Origin: an uncultured Planctomycetaceae bacterium
GTDB lineage: Bacteria > Planctomycetota > Planctomycetia > Pirellulales > UBA1268
NCBI GenBank assembly: GCA_937926325.1
Contig: CALAZQ010000410.1
Location: forward strand, 1-5,556
Direction of reading: 5' to 3'
DNA length: 5,556 nucleotides
Every line of letters starts with the position of its first letter. Position 1 is the first letter of the stretch. The translations under genes were made by a program, and so were the position numbers. The notes under the pieces are model-generated. The model did no database searches. It was not told the DNA's origin and was given only the letters and a program-made list of their open reading frames with translations. This document shows positions 5,360 through 5,556 of the stretch, piece after piece.

Positions 5360-5556
5360 ATGCGGGACGCCCGTCTTTCGCCGTTGTTCAGGAGATTGGC
5401 TGTTGTTCGGCGGCACGGCATCCGCTGCCGTTCAAGTCGGCTGATAGTGCTGATTCTGCTCGCTTGCAGTCTCGTAAGGCCTCGGTGGGCTGCGGCGGTA
5501 GAGTCGGTTGATTTCCGCCACCATGTCGCCCCGCTGCTGGAAACCCACTGCCTCGG
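5360..5556 (+). CDS. Second secreted PSCyt1 cytochrome c protein, 3'-truncated by the window edge
   Basis: Only 65 full codons are in view. The N-terminus is long and arginine-rich (residues 2-27), followed by a hydrophobic segment LIVLILLACSLV at 28-39 and RPRWAAA at 40-46, a signal peptide with probable cleavage after A46. Then comes VDFRHHVAPLLETHC at 50-64, matching the start of PSCyt1 domains; the last bases (TGC CTC GG) begin a CL-G haem motif, with CH expected just beyond the window. The same pattern is seen in the first gene ([19 protein letters not shown]). Alternatives: C36 after LLA could be a lipoprotein cysteine, although the arginine at 27 makes a poor fit; translation could also begin at 5336, adding eight residues. 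By family habit the rest may carry DUF1549/DUF1553 or WD40 domains, which cannot be seen here. The frame is open from 5306. Confidence 0.75.
   Translation, partial: MRDARLSPLFRRLAVVRRHGIRCRSSRLIVLILLACSLVRPRWAAAVESVDFRHHVAPLLETHCL

Overview
The window reads as ordinary accessory chromosome of a planctomycete, probably from the Pirellula/Rhodopirellula side of the phylum, GC-rich (about 60 % by eye). The case rests on protein families. There is a planctomycete-type cytochrome c domain (PSCyt1, PF07635) fused to a WD40 propeller, and the start of a second PSCyt1-like gene at the right edge. Between them lie an exported SUMF1/formylglycine-generating-enzyme-like protein and a Tat-exported Gfo/Idh/MocA oxidoreductase, both typical of this phylum. 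No phage, transposase, CRISPR, rRNA or tRNA signal was seen.

Layout, left to right: (1) 2-1396 (+), secreted PSCyt1-WD40 protein; (2) 1397-1521, AT-rich promoter region with a good candidate promoter whose -35 lies inside the palindrome CGGCATGCCA; (3) 1522-2220 (+), GntR-family regulator with an FCD effector domain; (4) a 19-nt convergent junction, then 2240-3454 (-), secreted SUMF1-domain protein; (5) 3455-3722, non-coding, holding a long inverted repeat built from CACGGAG/CACGAAG units and a perfect TATAAT on the minus strand; (6) 3723-5117 (-), Tat-signal Gfo/Idh/MocA oxidoreductase; (7) 5118-5359, divergent non-coding region with a second exact copy of CGGCATGCCA, a dyad and an 11-bp tandem repeat; (8) 5360 to the window end (+), start of a second secreted PSCyt1 protein, cut inside its CXXCH haem motif.

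The Gfo/Idh gene and the SUMF1 gene point the same way, but 268 nt separate them and the SUMF1 gene has its own candidate promoter, so they need not be one operon. The most testable regulatory idea is that the GntR protein represses its own promoter and the Gfo/Idh promoter through the shared palindrome. That would fit a small regulon for an exported carbohydrate-type oxidation pathway; it is inference. I found no convincing new multi-gene system. The unusual points are the inverted CAC-G-(G/A)-AG repeat, the shared palindrome, and the lack of the catalytic cysteine pair in the SUMF1 protein.
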